From contig NZ_JAXFNY010000006.1 in the NCBI RefSeq assembly GCF_034180645.1, positions 72,487-136,486 of the forward strand: a stretch of DNA of 64,000 nt, written 5' to 3'. Shown one piece after another: positions 45,717 through 54,272 of this stretch. Origin of the DNA: Mobiluncus sp034180645 (GTDB taxonomy: Bacteria > Actinomycetota > Actinomycetes > Actinomycetales > Actinomycetaceae). The notes under the pieces were generated by a model, which made no database searches, was not told where the DNA came from, and was given only the letters and a program-made list of their open reading frames with translations. How positions within the stretch are numbered: position 1 is the first letter of the stretch; the number at the start of each line of letters is the position of its first letter. The translations under genes and the position numbers were made by a program.

Positions 45717-47180
45717 CTATTTCGTACCGTCTGGTTCGTCTGGGGAGTTCCCTTCGGCTTGTTCAGCTCGCATCGCCTCGATGGCGGCGATAGTTTCGGG
45801 ACGATTCTGGGCGACCCAGCCGGGAATTTGGCGCATCTGGAAGTCATTGACCGCCAAGCATCCCTCCGGGATGTCTTGGCGCACGATGGTTCCCCCGCCG
45901 GTATAAACGCCATCTCCGATATTGACCGGGGCAATGAACACGTTATTCGCGCCCGTTCGGCAATGCGACCCAACGTTGGAGTGATGCTTATGTACCCCAT
46001 CGTAGTTTGCAAAGATGGTGGCGGCGCCGATATTGGTGCCTTCCCCGATGGTGGCATCCCCCACATAAGACAGGTGAGGAATCTTGGTGCCTCGCCCGAC
46101 TTGAATGTTTTTCGTTTCGCAAAAGCCTCCGACTTTCGTACTTTCCGACAGGATGGTTCCCGGACGTAGGTAAGTGAAAGGCCCAATATAGGAATGGGCG
46201 CCAATTTCGGATGATAGGCCATGAACCCGAAAGACTTCCGCGTCGTCTCCGACTTTCATGTCGATAAGCGTCGAGTCCGGTCCGATACGGCAGTCCTCTC
46301 CGATGCTGGTGTGGCGGCGCAGCTGCGTATTGGGGTAAATCGTGGTGTCCTGACCAATGGTCACGTCGGCATCAATCCATGTCGTCGTCGGATCGATGAT
46401 GGTGACACCCTGCAGCATCCAGTACCGAGTGCGGCGGCGATTGTATTCGGCTCGCAGTTCTGCCAACTGAGCCCGGTCATTGCAGCCTTCCGCTTGCGCC
46501 GTGTCTGCCAGCAACACCGAAGAAACTTTTAATCCTTCCCGGCGGGCAGCCTTAATGGTGTCGGTTAGATAGATTTCCCCTTGGTCGTTGTTTGTCGACA
46601 GGGTCGGTAAGCAGCGGTTTAAGAATTCGGCATCGAAGGCATAAATCCCGGCGTTGACTTCTTTGATTTGCTTTTGAGCATAGGTTGCATCACGCTCCTC
46701 AACGATGCCGGCAACATGTCCGGCCACTCGCTGAATTCGCCCGTAGCCGAAAGGATTGGCTATCTCGGTAGTCAGCAAGCACAAGGCCGCCCCTTCGTCC
46801 TCGCGAGTTTCCGCCAGGGACAGAATAGTGGAGGAATCGAGCAGTGGTACATCAGCAGAGGTCACCACCAAAGTTCCCGTCGCAGCCCCCAGTTCCTCGA
46901 GCTTTTGTAAAGCACACCACACCGCGCGACCGGTACCGGGCACATCGTCCTGGTAAGCAATCGCAATGTCGGGATTGACTGCTAGAGCTTCGGCGGCTAC
47001 AGCATCGGCCTGGTGACGGACCACTACCACAATCCGTTCCGGTTCGATTTCCATAGCGGTGTGGATAGCGTGAGAAAGTAGGGTGCGCCCTGCGAAAGAG
47101 TGCAAGACCTTGGCCTTCTTAGACTTCATACGGGTGCCTTGGCCTGCAGCCAAGATAACGATGGTGCTGACGTTGGTCAT
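45717..47180 (-). CDS. glmU: Bifunctional UDP-GlcNAc pyrophosphorylase/glucosamine-1-phosphate acetyltransferase
   Basis: Last two steps of UDP-GlcNAc synthesis for peptidoglycan. The N-terminal nucleotidyltransferase has VILAAGQGTRMKSKKAKVLH and VTSADVPLLDSSTI. The C-terminal left-handed beta-helix has hexapeptide repeats such as IGEDCRIGPDSTLIDM and IGEGTNIGAATIFANYDGVHKH, with the acetyltransferase region HSNVGSHCRTGANNVFIAPV. 487 residues. AGGAAC precedes ATG 47180. Confidence 0.95.
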   Translation of the reverse strand: MTNVSTIVILAAGQGTRMKSKKAKVLHSFAGRTLLSHAIHTAMEIEPERIVVVVRHQADAVAAEALAVNPDIAIAYQDDVPGTGRAVWCALQKLEELGAATGTLVVTSADVPLLDSSTILSLAETREDEGAALCLLTTEIANPFGYGRIQRVAGHVAGIVEERDATYAQKQIKEVNAGIYAFDAEFLNRCLPTLSTNNDQGEIYLTDTIKAARREGLKVSSVLLADTAQAEGCNDRAQLAELRAEYNRRRTRYWMLQGVTIIDPTTTWIDADVTIGQDTTIYPNTQLRRHTSIGEDCRIGPDSTLIDMKVGDDAEVFRVHGLSSEIGAHSYIGPFTYLRPGTILSESTKVGGFCETKNIQVGRGTKIPHLSYVGDATIGEGTNIGAATIFANYDGVHKHHSNVGSHCRTGANNVFIAPVNIGDGVYTGGGTIVRQDIPEGCLAVNDFQMRQIPGWVAQNRPETIAAIEAMRAEQAEGNSPDEPDGTK

Positions 47181-47222
47181 GTTCCTATCCTAACGCCTCG
47201 CCAGCTCCTAAAAAGCAAAACG

Positions 47223-47293
47223 TTCCGCCCCCAGGATTCGAACCCAGACTAAAGGTACCAAAAACCTCTGTGCTGCCATTACACCAGGGCGGA
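47223..47293 (-). tRNA. tRNA-Gln (UUG)
   Basis: Acceptor TCCGCCC with GGGCGGA. The anticodon stem GAGGT/ACCTT encloses loop TTTTGGT, giving anticodon TTG. T-arm around TTCGAAT. Discriminator A; CCA is not encoded. Upstream of glmU on the same strand. Confidence 0.93.
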
Positions 47294-47341
47294 ATGCGCC
47301 GCTGACTGCAGTCGAAAACAGCGCCCGTCCATTTTGCCATT

Positions 47342-47366
47342 TTTCAACTTTTTTAGAAAGTTGAAA
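47342..47366. terminator. A/T-rich hairpin upstream of tRNA-Gln
   Basis: TTTCAACTTT/AAAGTTGAAA is a perfect 10-bp stem with loop TTTAG, about 50 bases before tRNA-Gln. On the minus strand AAATGG follows; on the plus strand CCGAGG. It could overlap the tRNA promoter rather than terminate anything. Confidence 0.35.
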
Positions 47367-47562
47367 CCGAGGCTTAGCGTGGCCATAATCTGCAAGCGCT
47401 ACACAGTTCTGCAACACGGCTGGAAGTTTTACAGCCACTCCCCCCAGTAGACCGCCGGTAGCCGCCACGGAAAAAATCACTACGTCACAGCGCTTTTCTC
47501 CGCGACAAAGAATCTCGACCTCAAGTATTATTAAAGAAATATTCCTCTAATAGGACGGTACT

Positions 47563-48084
47563 ATGGTTCCCCCCTCCGATCTATCTGATGGCGACGAAGT
47601 CGACGGCATCCTCAAGGCTTGGCGTTCCCTGCTTCCCCGTGCCGATTTAACTCCACTTTCAGTGTTCTCCCGAGTTTCCCGCCTCGCTCGTCACCTTGAC
47701 CAGGCGCGTCGCGAAGCGTTCTCCTCAGTAGATTTGGAGCCCTGGGCTTTCGATGTGCTTTCTGCCCTACGCCGGGCAGGAGAACCATTCTCCCTGACGC
47801 CCGGCGTACTCATGCAGCAATCTCTGGTGTCCTCCGGGACCATGACGAACCGCATCGATCGGCTGGAAGAACGCGGACTGGTGCGCCGCTGCGCCCACCC
47901 GGAGGACCGCCGTGCCATTCTGGTAGAGCTCACCGAGGATGGCAAAAGGCACGCCGATGCCGCGATAACTAAGCTGATGGCTACGGAACGTGATTGGCTG
48001 GGCGACCTTTCCGAAGCGGATGTGAACGAATTGGCTCGGCTGTTGAGAGCCGTACTCCTCCCCTTCGATGCCCAGTCACGCTAG
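47563..48084 (+). CDS. MarR-family transcriptional regulator
   Basis: 173 residues. Winged helix motif: PWAFDVLSALRRAGEPFSLTP, recognition helix SSGTMTNRIDRLEERGLVRRC, wing HPEDRRAILVELTEDGK. Flanking helices would form the dimer interface. AGGACGG lies just before ATG 47563. An A/T-rich imperfect repeat (TATTATTAAAGAAATATT) upstream is a possible self-operator. Its stop overlaps the stop of the ABC ATPase gene on the other strand. It might control the importer, but that is inference. Confidence 0.9.
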   Translation: MVPPSDLSDGDEVDGILKAWRSLLPRADLTPLSVFSRVSRLARHLDQARREAFSSVDLEPWAFDVLSALRRAGEPFSLTPGVLMQQSLVSSGTMTNRIDRLEERGLVRRCAHPEDRRAILVELTEDGKRHADAAITKLMATERDWLGDLSEADVNELARLLRAVLLPFDAQSR

Positions 48085-49226
48085 GACACCTGAGAAGGTT
48101 GTTTCTCCTCGACCCGCGTCACCACTTTGATAGGGTCAGCCTGGGGGACGTCGTCAGGAGCTACAGCCAGTACAGCTTTCGGCTCGATTCGGAGCGCCAC
48201 GCGTTGTCCCTTCGTGACCATCATGGATTCCGAAGGGGTAATCTGAGCCGTCAACGTGATTCCCGAGGGCATCTCTACCTCGACTTTCGCGGTTGATCCC
48301 AGGAAAGTCAGGTTCTTCACCACGCCTTGATTGGCTAATCGGGGAACGTGAGGCTGCACCATCTCCAGCTGTACAGATTCGGGACGCACCAAAATTGTGG
48401 CCTCCCCGTTGGTGCGTTTCGTTGAGGTTTTCAGAATCGGAATTTCTTGGTCTCCTACGAAAGCCGAACCATCCCGTATCACAGCGGGAATACGGCTGGA
48501 TTCACCAATGAAAGTCGCCACAAATTCGTTGGCGGGTTCGTTGTATAACTCCCAAGGCTCGGCGATTTGTTGCAGTTTGCCTTCTTTCATCACACCGACC
48601 CGGTCTGCCACAGCCAAAGCCTCCTCCTGGTCGTGCGTCACGAACAGGGTTGTCAAACCAGATTGCAGCTGAAGTCGGCGGATTTCTCCACGCAACTGCA
48701 CCCGCACTTTGGCATCCAAAGCCGAGAGCGGCTCATCGAGAGCCAACACCGCGGGGCGCAACACCAATGCTCGCGCCAGGGCGACCCGCTGCTGCTGCCC
48801 TCCGGACATTTGGTGAGTGTACTTATCAGCTTGGTTAGCCAGACCCACCATCTCTAGGGCTTCCATAGCCTGACGAACCCGACGTTTAGAGTCGACTTTG
48901 CGCACCGTCAGACCGAACTCTACGTTCTGGCGCACCGTCATATTGGGAAACAGGGAATACTGTTGAAACACCATGGCCATATTTCGCTTTGCTGCGGAGG
49001 TGTGGGTGATGTCCCGCCCGTTGACCACAATTTGGCCTGAATCTACCTGCATCAAGCCTGTCAGAGCCCGCAACGCGGTTGTTTTCCCGCATCCTGAGGG
49101 TCCCAGCAGCACGACCAGTTCTCCACTGTGGAATTCACAGTTGAAATGATCCAGAGCCTTGGTGTGTCCATATCGTTTGTTCAGGTCCCGAAATTCAACC
49201 TCGGCACCGACAGCCTCATTTGGCAT
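48081..49226 (-). CDS. ABC importer ATPase, PotA/FbpC type
   Basis: 381 residues. Walker A GPSGCGKTTALRAL, Q-loop VFQQYSLFPN, signature MSGGQQQRVALARAL, Walker B VLALDEPLSALD and switch His in FVTHDQEEALAVAD. The C-terminal 130 residues are a TOBE-type regulatory domain, as in polyamine, iron and phosphonate importers. Its ATG overlaps the end of the permease gene by 11 bases. Last gene of a four-gene importer operon on the minus strand. Substrate not determined. Confidence 0.92.
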   Translation of the reverse strand: MPNEAVGAEVEFRDLNKRYGHTKALDHFNCEFHSGELVVLLGPSGCGKTTALRALTGLMQVDSGQIVVNGRDITHTSAAKRNMAMVFQQYSLFPNMTVRQNVEFGLTVRKVDSKRRVRQAMEALEMVGLANQADKYTHQMSGGQQQRVALARALVLRPAVLALDEPLSALDAKVRVQLRGEIRRLQLQSGLTTLFVTHDQEEALAVADRVGVMKEGKLQQIAEPWELYNEPANEFVATFIGESSRIPAVIRDGSAFVGDQEIPILKTSTKRTNGEATILVRPESVQLEMVQPHVPRLANQGVVKNLTFLGSTAKVEVEMPSGITLTAQITPSESMMVTKGQRVALRIEPKAVLAVAPDDVPQADPIKVVTRVEEKQPSQVS

Positions 49227-50136
49227 TTTTCTCTCTCTTCTTTTTCAATTCGTAGCTTACGATTTCCAACGTCATCAACACCACGATGCCAAACACCATG
49301 GTCAGCAGGGCCAGCGCGGTGGCGGTCATAGAGTCGTCTTGACCCAACTGGAATATGGCGACCTGCAGGTTGTTGCGGTTCAACAGCGATGCAATGGTGA
49401 ACTCTCCCAGCACCACTGAAATAGTGATAAAGGATGCGGCTCCAATGGCTCCACGAAGGTTGGGGATAATGACTTTGAACATGACCGTTAGCCACGGCGC
49501 ACCCAAGGAACGAGCGGCTTCTACCAGGGTCTTTACCGGAATCGTCGAGAACCCGGCGTCGAGAGCCCGGTACGCGAAGGGCAGTGCCAAGATGGTATAG
49601 GCAAAAGCTAGCCAGATTGGATGCGTGTTCAACAGGTTAATCGAAATAAATCGATATATCGGTCCTAAACCCACCACCAGCACGATGGCCGGAATCGCGA
49701 GGGGAAGCAGACAGATAAACTCCACTACGCGAGACAGTTTGGAAGGTCGGATTTTTAGCGCCAGCATAGTTGGCAACAACAACGCCAGCATCAGCACCAC
49801 GGTAAATACGCTCAATCCCAAGGAATTCAACACACCGTCCCACAGAATCGACATATCCGCCCCGGAGGCGGTGGTTCCTGACAAACTAAAGATAGACTGC
49901 CAAGCCCCGCCTGACCACGCCCCGGTAAGCGGAAACCGCACCGAAAAAAATACCATACCTAACAACGGTATAAATAAAAACAGCAGTACAGCGACAAGGA
50001 TGACCCACTGGTAAATGGCTACGCCTACGTGTGCAGGCCGCTTCCGGCTTGTGCGGCGTGGCGTGACCTCGATAGAGGACGCGGTCAACACATCCTCCGG
50101 CTTAGAATCTACGGAATCCATGAGGTTCACTCCCAT
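49216..50136 (-). CDS. ABC importer permease 2
   Basis: 306 residues, about six membrane helices after a charged N-terminal tail of some 45 residues. The EAA loop reads LVEAARSLGAPWLTVMFKVIIPNLRGAIGAA in parts, the site that contacts the ATPase. Of the binding-protein-dependent type I (PotC/PhnV-like) group. AAGGA lies before ATG 50136. Overlaps the previous permease by 10 bases and the ATPase by 11. Confidence 0.9.
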   Translation of the reverse strand: MGVNLMDSVDSKPEDVLTASSIEVTPRRTSRKRPAHVGVAIYQWVILVAVLLFLFIPLLGMVFFSVRFPLTGAWSGGAWQSIFSLSGTTASGADMSILWDGVLNSLGLSVFTVVLMLALLLPTMLALKIRPSKLSRVVEFICLLPLAIPAIVLVVGLGPIYRFISINLLNTHPIWLAFAYTILALPFAYRALDAGFSTIPVKTLVEAARSLGAPWLTVMFKVIIPNLRGAIGAASFITISVVLGEFTIASLLNRNNLQVAIFQLGQDDSMTATALALLTMVFGIVVLMTLEIVSYELKKKREKNAK

Positions 50137-51062
50137 TTTGCCGTCCTTTTTTGCAGTTGCGCATAAGCTGTCATCACCACAGCCACTACGACCACCATCA
50201 ACAGGGCGAGAGACTGAGCGAACCCGTTTTGACCGACATCTTGCTCGTTACGCAGCGCGCTTTGAATCATCAGTGGCACCAGGATGGAGCGTTGCGTAAA
50301 CAGCGCTGCCGCGGTGGCGTAGGCGGAAAATGCGTTGGAAAATAGCAGCAAAAAGGCGCCGAGGAATCGCGGCCACAGAATCGGTCCCGCCACCCGAAAC
50401 CAATAATCCCAAGTCGAGCCGCCCAAGTTCAGGGTCGCTTCCTTCCACTGGGGACGCAGCGAGTCCATCGCCGGCAGGAACACGATAATCATCAGGGGAA
50501 TCTGGAAGTAGCAGTACACCAGCACCAGTCCCGGCAGAGAGGCCAACCAGTTAGGATCGAGTTGAATTCCCGTAGTCGCGAACAGAATCTGAGTGCCGAT
50601 ACCGTTAATCCCGATGGTGGCGATGAATGCAAAAGCCAGCATGACCCCGCCGAACTGAGCCAATACCGAAGACACGGCATTGATTAGGCGGCGCAGCAAA
50701 CCGGTTTGGCTGGAACGAGCCACCAAGGCATAGCATGCCAGTGCCCCTACCACGGCTCCAATCAGAGCCGAAGCGATAGAAACAAAAACCGAGGTACCCA
50801 GGGATTCCAAGGTGTTCTGCTCTCCCAAACGCGCCAGGTTTTTCAGAGTGAATCCCCCTTGTGCGCCGGTGAAGGCTCCCGCAATCACAATCGCGGTGGG
50901 CGTGAGCAAGAATATCGCCACATAGAGGAAAAACGGGATTGTAACCAGGTTCGTGGACTTGCGCCGCCGCACTGACGAGGGGTACCAGGTCTTTGACTCG
51001 GCTAGTAACTGTCCACGCCAGCCAGTCTCTTCGTTGACCTCTGACTTCTGATCCGTAGGCAT
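50127..51062 (-). CDS. ABC importer permease 1
   Basis: 311 residues from ATG 51062, with six membrane segments starting VTIPFFLYVAIFLLTPTAIVIAG. The ATPase-contact loop is EATLNLGGSTWDYWFRVAGPILWPRF. PotB/PhnU-like. The frame is open upstream to 51182, but that would overlap the binding-protein gene; the start is uncertain because no good ribosome binding site is seen near 51062. Lies between the binding protein and permease 2. Confidence 0.85.
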   Translation of the reverse strand: MPTDQKSEVNEETGWRGQLLAESKTWYPSSVRRRKSTNLVTIPFFLYVAIFLLTPTAIVIAGAFTGAQGGFTLKNLARLGEQNTLESLGTSVFVSIASALIGAVVGALACYALVARSSQTGLLRRLINAVSSVLAQFGGVMLAFAFIATIGINGIGTQILFATTGIQLDPNWLASLPGLVLVYCYFQIPLMIIVFLPAMDSLRPQWKEATLNLGGSTWDYWFRVAGPILWPRFLGAFLLLFSNAFSAYATAAALFTQRSILVPLMIQSALRNEQDVGQNGFAQSLALLMVVVVAVVMTAYAQLQKRTAKWE

Positions 51063-51120
51063 GAGCCGGGAGCCCGAATCGGTATCCGAGCTCCCTGGCC
51101 GTGAATCTTCTTGAACAGGC

Positions 51121-52266
51121 TTAGTTACCAATAGCCTTGTCCCAGTTCTGCTGCAACCAAGTGGTGATTCGAGCTGAATCATCCGGACTGTAAGTCAACG
51201 GAGGTTGAGAGGTTTCAATCAAGGTGGCTTTAGCCTCGGCATCAATGGTGCCGTCCTTTTCCATCTGTTCCATCAGCACCGGCATTGCCCCACCCTTCAT
51301 CCACAGGTTCTGGGCTTCCGGAGTGTAAAGGAATTCCTGCCACAAACGTGCGGCCGCCGGGTGGGGAGCTTCCTTGTTGATGGCCTGCTGGTAATAGCTG
51401 CCGACCTCGGTGCCGGGGAACACGATGACTCCCCATTCAACTCCCTGACCTTTTAAGCGGTCACGAGTCGAAATTTGGTTATAAGACCAGTCCAACACCG
51501 CGGCGGTCTGGCCGGAATCGATGGTAGCCGAGGTCACATCAATGGTGTTCAAGTTGCCGATGCTCTTGAGTTCTTTAAAGAAATCCAGACCCGGCTGGAG
51601 GTTTTGCAAATCCCCACCATTGGCCAGATTCACCATGATAAAGCCGTTGAATGCCGCCCCGGCTTCCGCTGGCTTGCCGTTGAGCGAGACGACGCCGGCA
51701 AACTTCGGATCTTTCAAATCTTCGATGGACTTGACGTCGCCGTACTTGGTCTTATTCCAACCCAAAGACATCACGCCGGTGTAATCAGGGGTAAAGAGCT
51801 TGTCTTTATTCTTAAGTTTCGGATCGATTTGTGCCGCCCCTTGAGTTTCGTACGCCGCAAAATACTGGGTGGAATCCACGGCTACAGCTAAACCGACGTC
51901 AACAGTGTCGGGCGCTTTGTCCGTGCCGGCGTTCGTCTTAATGGCATCAATTTCTTCTTTTGAAGACGCATTGGGGTTTTGTTCGTTTACAGTGATTTCG
52001 GGATATTTCTTTTTAAACGCCTCAATCACTCCACCCCAGTTTGACCAGTCGTGCGGCAACGCAATGAGGTTCAACTGACCTTCTGCCTTCGCCGCTTTTT
52101 CCAGTCCTTCCATTCCGCCAAAATCATCGATGGAAACGGCTGCCTGATACTTGGTCTTGTCTGCGGCGCTTTCCGCGTTTGTCGCGCTGCCGCCACAAGC
52201 CGTCAATCCCAACGAGGCGCTGACCAGGATAGCGGCGCCTGCCATCAGAGAAAATTTCTTGTTCAA
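51121..52266 (-). CDS. ABC importer substrate-binding lipoprotein
   Basis: 381 residues. Lipoprotein signal with lipobox LGLTACGG (Cys about residue 24). The family-I/II periplasmic fold is suggested by LNLIALPHDWSNWGGVIEAFKKKYPEI, VDVGLAVAVDSTQYFAAYET and DPKFAGVVSLNGKPAEAGAAF. It resembles polyamine/iron/aminoethylphosphonate binders; the ligand cannot be chosen from this. Start is TTG 52266 with AAAGGAAAACCC upstream. First gene of the operon. A TTG start on a lipoprotein may lower its expression. Confidence 0.88.
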   Translation of the reverse strand: MNKKFSLMAGAAILVSASLGLTACGGSATNAESAADKTKYQAAVSIDDFGGMEGLEKAAKAEGQLNLIALPHDWSNWGGVIEAFKKKYPEITVNEQNPNASSKEEIDAIKTNAGTDKAPDTVDVGLAVAVDSTQYFAAYETQGAAQIDPKLKNKDKLFTPDYTGVMSLGWNKTKYGDVKSIEDLKDPKFAGVVSLNGKPAEAGAAFNGFIMVNLANGGDLQNLQPGLDFFKELKSIGNLNTIDVTSATIDSGQTAAVLDWSYNQISTRDRLKGQGVEWGVIVFPGTEVGSYYQQAINKEAPHPAAARLWQEFLYTPEAQNLWMKGGAMPVLMEQMEKDGTIDAEAKATLIETSQPPLTYSPDDSARITTWLQQNWDKAIGN

Positions 52267-52365
52267 GGGTTTTCCTTTCCTGAAACTTTATTAGCGTCTC
52301 TAGGTTAGGAAACTCGCGTTAGGACTTACCTGCTTAATTTGTTAAAACTAGGTAAGTTTACCTTT

Positions 52366-53337
52366 TCACTGGTTAAAACTCGCGGATTCAGAGTCTGTGG
52401 TATCCCCTCTTGCCGGTCCGGCAGCACTGAAAACTCGTGCTATCAAAGGGTGAGCGCCAAGCCTCGCCGCTACGTTTTCTTGGGAGGGCGCGTCTGGGCA
52501 CAGAGCGGCGATGGTCGGACCAGAACCCGAAACTACGGCTTTCAGAGCTCCGGCCTGCTCTGCCGCGGTGATAACTTGTGATAGTTCAGGGAAAATGTCG
52601 AGGGCAGCGGCCTGCAAATCGTTGTGGAGGTATCCGGCCAGCTCGGCGACATCCCCGTCCAGTGCTGCCACAAAGTCTGGTGAGAGCGTAGCGGGCAGCG
52701 GTTGCGGATCAGGAATCAACCGGTCGAAGGCCCCAAAGACTTTGGGTGTGGACAGTCCCCGGGGGAAAACCGCCAAGACCCAATAACATTTTGTACCGCC
52801 CGGTAAACTCAGCATTTTATCTCCGAAGCCGAGCCCCAAGGCGTTTCCACCGGTTAACCCGAAGGGCACGTCCGCACCCAGTTTAGCCCCCAGAGACTGC
52901 AGCTCAGCGAGGGTGAATCCCAGTTGGTAAAGCGCGTTCGCCGCGTAGAGCACGCCGGCGGCATCGGCTGACCCTCCAGCCATACCTCCCGCCACCGGAA
53001 TATTTTTCTCAACCTTAATGCTGGTGGGAGGCACTTTGGCGCCGTTTACACGCAAGGCCTGGATTGCTTTGAGCGCCAGATTTCCCGGCCCGTCCAGGTT
53101 CTTTGGTCCCGTCAATCCCGGTGCCAGCACGGTGTGGACCACATCGGTTTCGTCTGCATCACGAGGTTCCACAGTCAAGTATTCCCCAAGGTCCAGGCCC
53201 TGAAATACTGTCAATAGCTCGTGTCGGGGCTGGTTCGGGGGTCGCTCGCCCACTCGGAGCAACAGGTTTACCTTTCCGGGAGCAAAGACTTTGAGACGTC
53301 GCCCCGGTTCATTTTCAAGGATTCGCACTCCGCTCAT
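52366..53337 (-). CDS. ispE: 4-diphosphocytidyl-2-C-methyl-D-erythritol kinase
   Basis: GHMP kinase of the MEP isoprenoid pathway. Motifs are VFAPGKVNLLLRVGERP, the phosphate loop KNIPVAGGMAGGSADAAGVL and the third motif AVVSGSGPTIAALC. 323 residues. Its ATG overlaps the rsmA stop (ATGA), so translation is coupled. Shows that this organism uses the MEP route. Confidence 0.95.
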   Translation of the reverse strand: MSGVRILENEPGRRLKVFAPGKVNLLLRVGERPPNQPRHELLTVFQGLDLGEYLTVEPRDADETDVVHTVLAPGLTGPKNLDGPGNLALKAIQALRVNGAKVPPTSIKVEKNIPVAGGMAGGSADAAGVLYAANALYQLGFTLAELQSLGAKLGADVPFGLTGGNALGLGFGDKMLSLPGGTKCYWVLAVFPRGLSTPKVFGAFDRLIPDPQPLPATLSPDFVAALDGDVAELAGYLHNDLQAAALDIFPELSQVITAAEQAGALKAVVSGSGPTIAALCPDAPSQENVAARLGAHPLIARVFSAAGPARGDTTDSESASFNQ

Positions 53338-54263
53338 TTTGTATCGCTCGTTCCATAAAGTTTTGCACCCGCGATTTTTGTGAAATCTGTGACGCTGAGA
53401 CGTTCAGCGCGTAATCCGGGAGTTATACCAGCAGCCTCGAGCAAAGCCGCGGCCGCATCAGGGGAACCGGCGTATTTAGCCAAAGACTGCCGCAAGGTCT
53501 TACGGCGCTGCGAAAATGCCGCGTTTACCGCCGCGAACACTTCCTTCCGTAACGTTTCGATTGCCTCATCCGTCAAGCCTTCTGCGCTCAATTTCAGGTC
53601 CTCCTTGAGCCGCTGACGAACCTCTAAACGCTGAAAATCCACCACGGCTGAATCCACATTCGGGGCCGGATAGAACACAGTTCGCCCTACTTTAAAAGCG
53701 CGTTTAGCACTGCCCCACCAAGCCAGTTTTACGCTCGGCGCCCCGTAGGCTGCGTCAGCGACTCCAGCCACCCAACGATCAGCCACTTCAGCTTGCACCA
53801 TAACCAGGGCGCCCTCCAAATCTGACAAGACTTCCAAGAAATGCAGCAGCAGGGGGGTGGCCACATTGTAGGGCAGGTTCGCGACCAACCGACTCGGCAC
53901 AGCCCATTCCTCGGGGAGGTCCAGTTCGGATACGCCGCTAATCTCGAGAGCATCTTGCGTCATTACGCACAAGTTTGCGCTGTTCGCGCCGTGTTGTTTT
54001 ACTGTCACCGGTAGGGCGGCAGCCAAACGCGGATCAATCTCGATGGCGATGACTTTGCAACCCCGTTCCAACAAGGCCAGAGTCAAAGAGCCCAATCCCG
54101 GACCAATTTCCACCACGGTATCGCCTGGGGTAACTCCCGCTGCAGCCGCGATACGCCGCACAGTTCCGGGATCAGTAACGAAATTTTGACCCTTTTTCTT
54201 GCTCGGAGACACCTCTAGGGCAGCACAAAGCTCAACAATGTCGCGCGCACCTAACAACAGCAC
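53334..54263 (-). CDS. rsmA: 16S rRNA (adenine1518/1519-N6)-dimethyltransferase
   Basis: Dimethylates two adjacent adenines near the 3' end of 16S rRNA. Motifs are KKKGQNFVTDPGTVRRIA, the SAM site VVEIGPGLGSLTLALL, the catalytic RLVANLPYNVATPLL (NLPY), and the C-terminal QRRKTLRQSL. 309 residues. The start appears to be GTG 54263, 10 bases after rpfB, with TTTTGAG immediately upstream; a downstream TTG is possible. Loss of this enzyme usually gives kasugamycin resistance. Confidence 0.94.
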   Translation of the reverse strand: MLLLGARDIVELCAALEVSPSKKKGQNFVTDPGTVRRIAAAAGVTPGDTVVEIGPGLGSLTLALLERGCKVIAIEIDPRLAAALPVTVKQHGANSANLCVMTQDALEISGVSELDLPEEWAVPSRLVANLPYNVATPLLLHFLEVLSDLEGALVMVQAEVADRWVAGVADAAYGAPSVKLAWWGSAKRAFKVGRTVFYPAPNVDSAVVDFQRLEVRQRLKEDLKLSAEGLTDEAIETLRKEVFAAVNAAFSQRRKTLRQSLAKYAGSPDAAAALLEAAGITPGLRAERLSVTDFTKIAGAKLYGTSDTK

Positions 54264-54272
54264 CTCAAAATT

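Noticed and set aside
47208..47480. Minus-strand frame of 90 codons at tRNA-Gln
   Set aside because: It overlaps the tRNA and a hairpin and has no coding signature.
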